14,655 nt of DNA, taken from assembly GCA_964590225.1 (NCBI GenBank), contig CAZPWS010000068.1, positions 1 to 14,655 of the forward strand, in the 5' to 3' direction. The notes below the pieces were generated by a model, which made no database searches, was not told the origin of the DNA, and worked only from the letters and a program-made list of their open reading frames with translations. Source of the stretch: JAEUSG01 sp964590225 (lineage in GTDB: Bacteria; Fibrobacterota; OXYB2-FULL-49-7; JAEUSG01). Every line of letters begins with the position of its first letter. The first letter of the stretch is position 1. Below, piece by piece: positions 13,422 to 14,655 of this stretch. Made by a program: the position numbers and the translations under genes.

Positions 13422-14585
13422 TTACTCACACCTCTTAAGTTCTTTTTTTATTGCGTCAATTTTGTCAGTTTTTTCCCATGTAAATTGCGAACGACCAAAA
13501 TGACCGTATGCCGCAGTGTCAACATATTTTACATCTGTTTTAAGTCTCAGATGTTTTATTAAATCGGCAGGTTTAAGAGGAAAAAGCTTGCGGACAATTT
13601 CAACAAGACCGCTGTCACTCACCTTGCCTGTTCCAAAAGTATTTACAAGTACAGAGACGGGAGCAGCTACACCAATTGCATAAGCAAGCTGTACCTCGCA
13701 TCTCTTAGCCGCGCCAGCAGCTACAAGATTTTTTGCCACATATCTCGCCATATATGCTGCGCTTCTATCGACCTTACTCGGATCTTTTCCCGAAAAAGCC
13801 CCGCCGCCATGCCTTCCCATACCGCCGTAAGTATCAACTATGATCTTTCTGCCGGTAAGCCCGCAATCGCCATGCGGTCCACCTACTACAAAGCGGCCTG
13901 TTGGATTTATATAGTACTTTGTATTTTTATCGACATATTTTCCACACACCGGTTTAATCAGTTTTGCAAGAATATCTTTACAGATAGTCTCATGTTTAAC
14001 TTCAGGCGAATGTTGAGTTGATATCACTACAGTGTCAACCCGTACCGGTTTGCCATCAGTATATTCTACCGATACCTGAGATTTGGAATCGGGACGAAGA
14101 TACTTGAGCTTCCCACTTTTCCGTAATTTCGAAAGTTCAAATACAAGCTTATGAGAAAGTTCAATGGGTAGCGGCATGAGAGATGGGGTTTCGTCGCAGG
14201 CATAACCGAACATCATCCCCTGATCACCTGCCCCCTGTTCCTTAAAAAGTCCTTTTCCCGCCGTTACCCCCTGTGAGATATCGGGAGATTGCTTATCAAG
14301 CGTTACCATTACGGCGCATCCCTCTGCGTCAAAACCCATTCCGCCGCCAGTGTAGCCAATATTTGTAATCGTCTTGCGAACAACCGCAGGAATATCAACA
14401 ATGGCTTTCGATGTAACCTCTCCCGCAACAACAACCATGCCGGTAGTCACAAGGGTTTCGCAAGCTACACGGGAATCGGGATCCTGCGAAAGCATGGCGT
14501 CAAGAACAGCATCGGAAATCTGGTCGGCAACTTTATCTGGATGCCCTTCCGAAACAGATTCGGATGTAAATAAAACTTTTTCCAT
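13422..14585 (-). CDS. metK: S-adenosylmethionine synthetase (methionine adenosyltransferase)
   Basis: 387 residues, full length. MetK makes SAM from methionine and ATP and is active as a tetramer in the cytoplasm. Signatures present: SEGHPDKVADQISDA (12-26), GAGDQG (118-123), RPDSKSQVS (164-172), GGPHGDCGLTGRK (235-247), GGGAFSGKDPSKVDRSA (260-276), GHFGR (361-365). The ATG at 14585 follows AAGGAG (14595-14600) at about 9 bases. It is the first gene seen of the minus-strand operon metK-ahcY-flippase-STAS; its promoter is at or beyond the right window edge. No SAM riboswitch is recognisable in the 70 bases of leader available. Confidence 0.97.
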   Translation of the reverse strand: MEKVLFTSESVSEGHPDKVADQISDAVLDAMLSQDPDSRVACETLVTTGMVVVAGEVTSKAIVDIPAVVRKTITNIGYTGGGMGFDAEGCAVMVTLDKQSPDISQGVTAGKGLFKEQGAGDQGMMFGYACDETPSLMPLPIELSHKLVFELSKLRKSGKLKYLRPDSKSQVSVEYTDGKPVRVDTVVISTQHSPEVKHETICKDILAKLIKPVCGKYVDKNTKYYINPTGRFVVGGPHGDCGLTGRKIIVDTYGGMGRHGGGAFSGKDPSKVDRSAAYMARYVAKNLVAAGAAKRCEVQLAYAIGVAAPVSVLVNTFGTGKVSDSGLVEIVRKLFPLKPADLIKHLRLKTDVKYVDTAAYGHFGRSQFTWEKTDKIDAIKKELKRCE

Positions 14586-14599
14586 TTAAACATACTCCT

Positions 14600-14627
14600 T
14601 TCTCAACAGTCATAAGTTCTCAACAGT
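14600..14627 (-). repeat. 11-bp direct repeat in the metK leader
   Basis: TTCTCAACAGT (plus-strand reading) occurs at 14600-14610 and again, identical, at 14617-14627, a 17-bp period. On the transcribed strand (ACTGTTGAGAA) the copy nearer metK touches its ribosome site. It could be a regulator-binding pair or a small duplication. Confidence 0.7.
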
Positions 14628-14655
14628 ATTTCACGACTAAACAGAGCGAGTCATC

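Noticed and set aside
14586..14655. SAM riboswitch ahead of metK
   Set aside because: Only 70 bases are available and no SAM-I, SAM-II or SMK-box core is recognisable; a longer element outside the window cannot be excluded.

Overview
The window is an AT-rich bacterial chromosomal segment from a flagellated organism. Phylum cannot be fixed from sequence alone. The flagellar genes are spirochaete/Firmicute/Elusimicrobia-like in order (motE-like, fliK, flgD, flgE, flbD, fliM, fliY). The switch protein is the CheC-containing FliY type. Two good sigma-54 promoter matches and a secreted, Ig-repeat surface protein fit an uncultured or little-studied lineage with sigma-54-controlled flagella. This placement is inference.

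Layout. (1) Positions 1-1752, minus strand: the N-terminal 584 codons of a secreted protein built of about 105-residue Ig-like repeats in an alternating A-B-A-B-A order; its 3' end lies outside the window. (2) Positions 1753-2258: an AT-rich divergent intergenic region with a near-consensus sigma-54 element reading left, a second sigma-54-like element reading right, an inverted repeat, a CRP/FNR-like palindrome and two doubtful 41-codon ORFs. (3) Positions 2259-10284, plus strand: a seven-gene flagellar operon covering motor/export chaperone-like MotE, hook-length control FliK, hook cap FlgD, a long hook protein FlgE, FlbD/SwrD, and the C-ring proteins FliM and FliY. Gaps are 30 bp or less, and motE-fliK and fliM-fliY overlap. 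(4) Positions 14585-10276, minus strand: metK, ahcY, a flippase-like (YbhN/LPG synthase TM family) membrane protein and a tandem STAS-domain protein, with overlapping or nearly touching genes that imply one transcript. It converges on fliY with a 9-bp overlap of coding ends. (5) Positions 14586-14655: the metK leader, cut by the window edge, with an 11-bp direct repeat.

How the genes fit together. The flagellar block supplies hook assembly (FliK, FlgD, FlgE) and the rotor switch (FliM, FliY), with FlbD and the MotE-like protein supporting stator function. FliY keeps one complete CheC/CheX phosphatase motif, so it should dephosphorylate CheY-P at the switch. metK and ahcY form two steps of the activated methyl cycle (SAM synthesis and SAH removal). 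The most unusual points are the back-to-back sigma-54 promoters, which could tie expression of the surface Ig protein to flagellar assembly, the two-type alternating repeat architecture of that protein, and the coupling of a flippase-like protein and a tandem STAS protein to the methyl-cycle operon. No wholly new system is obvious.
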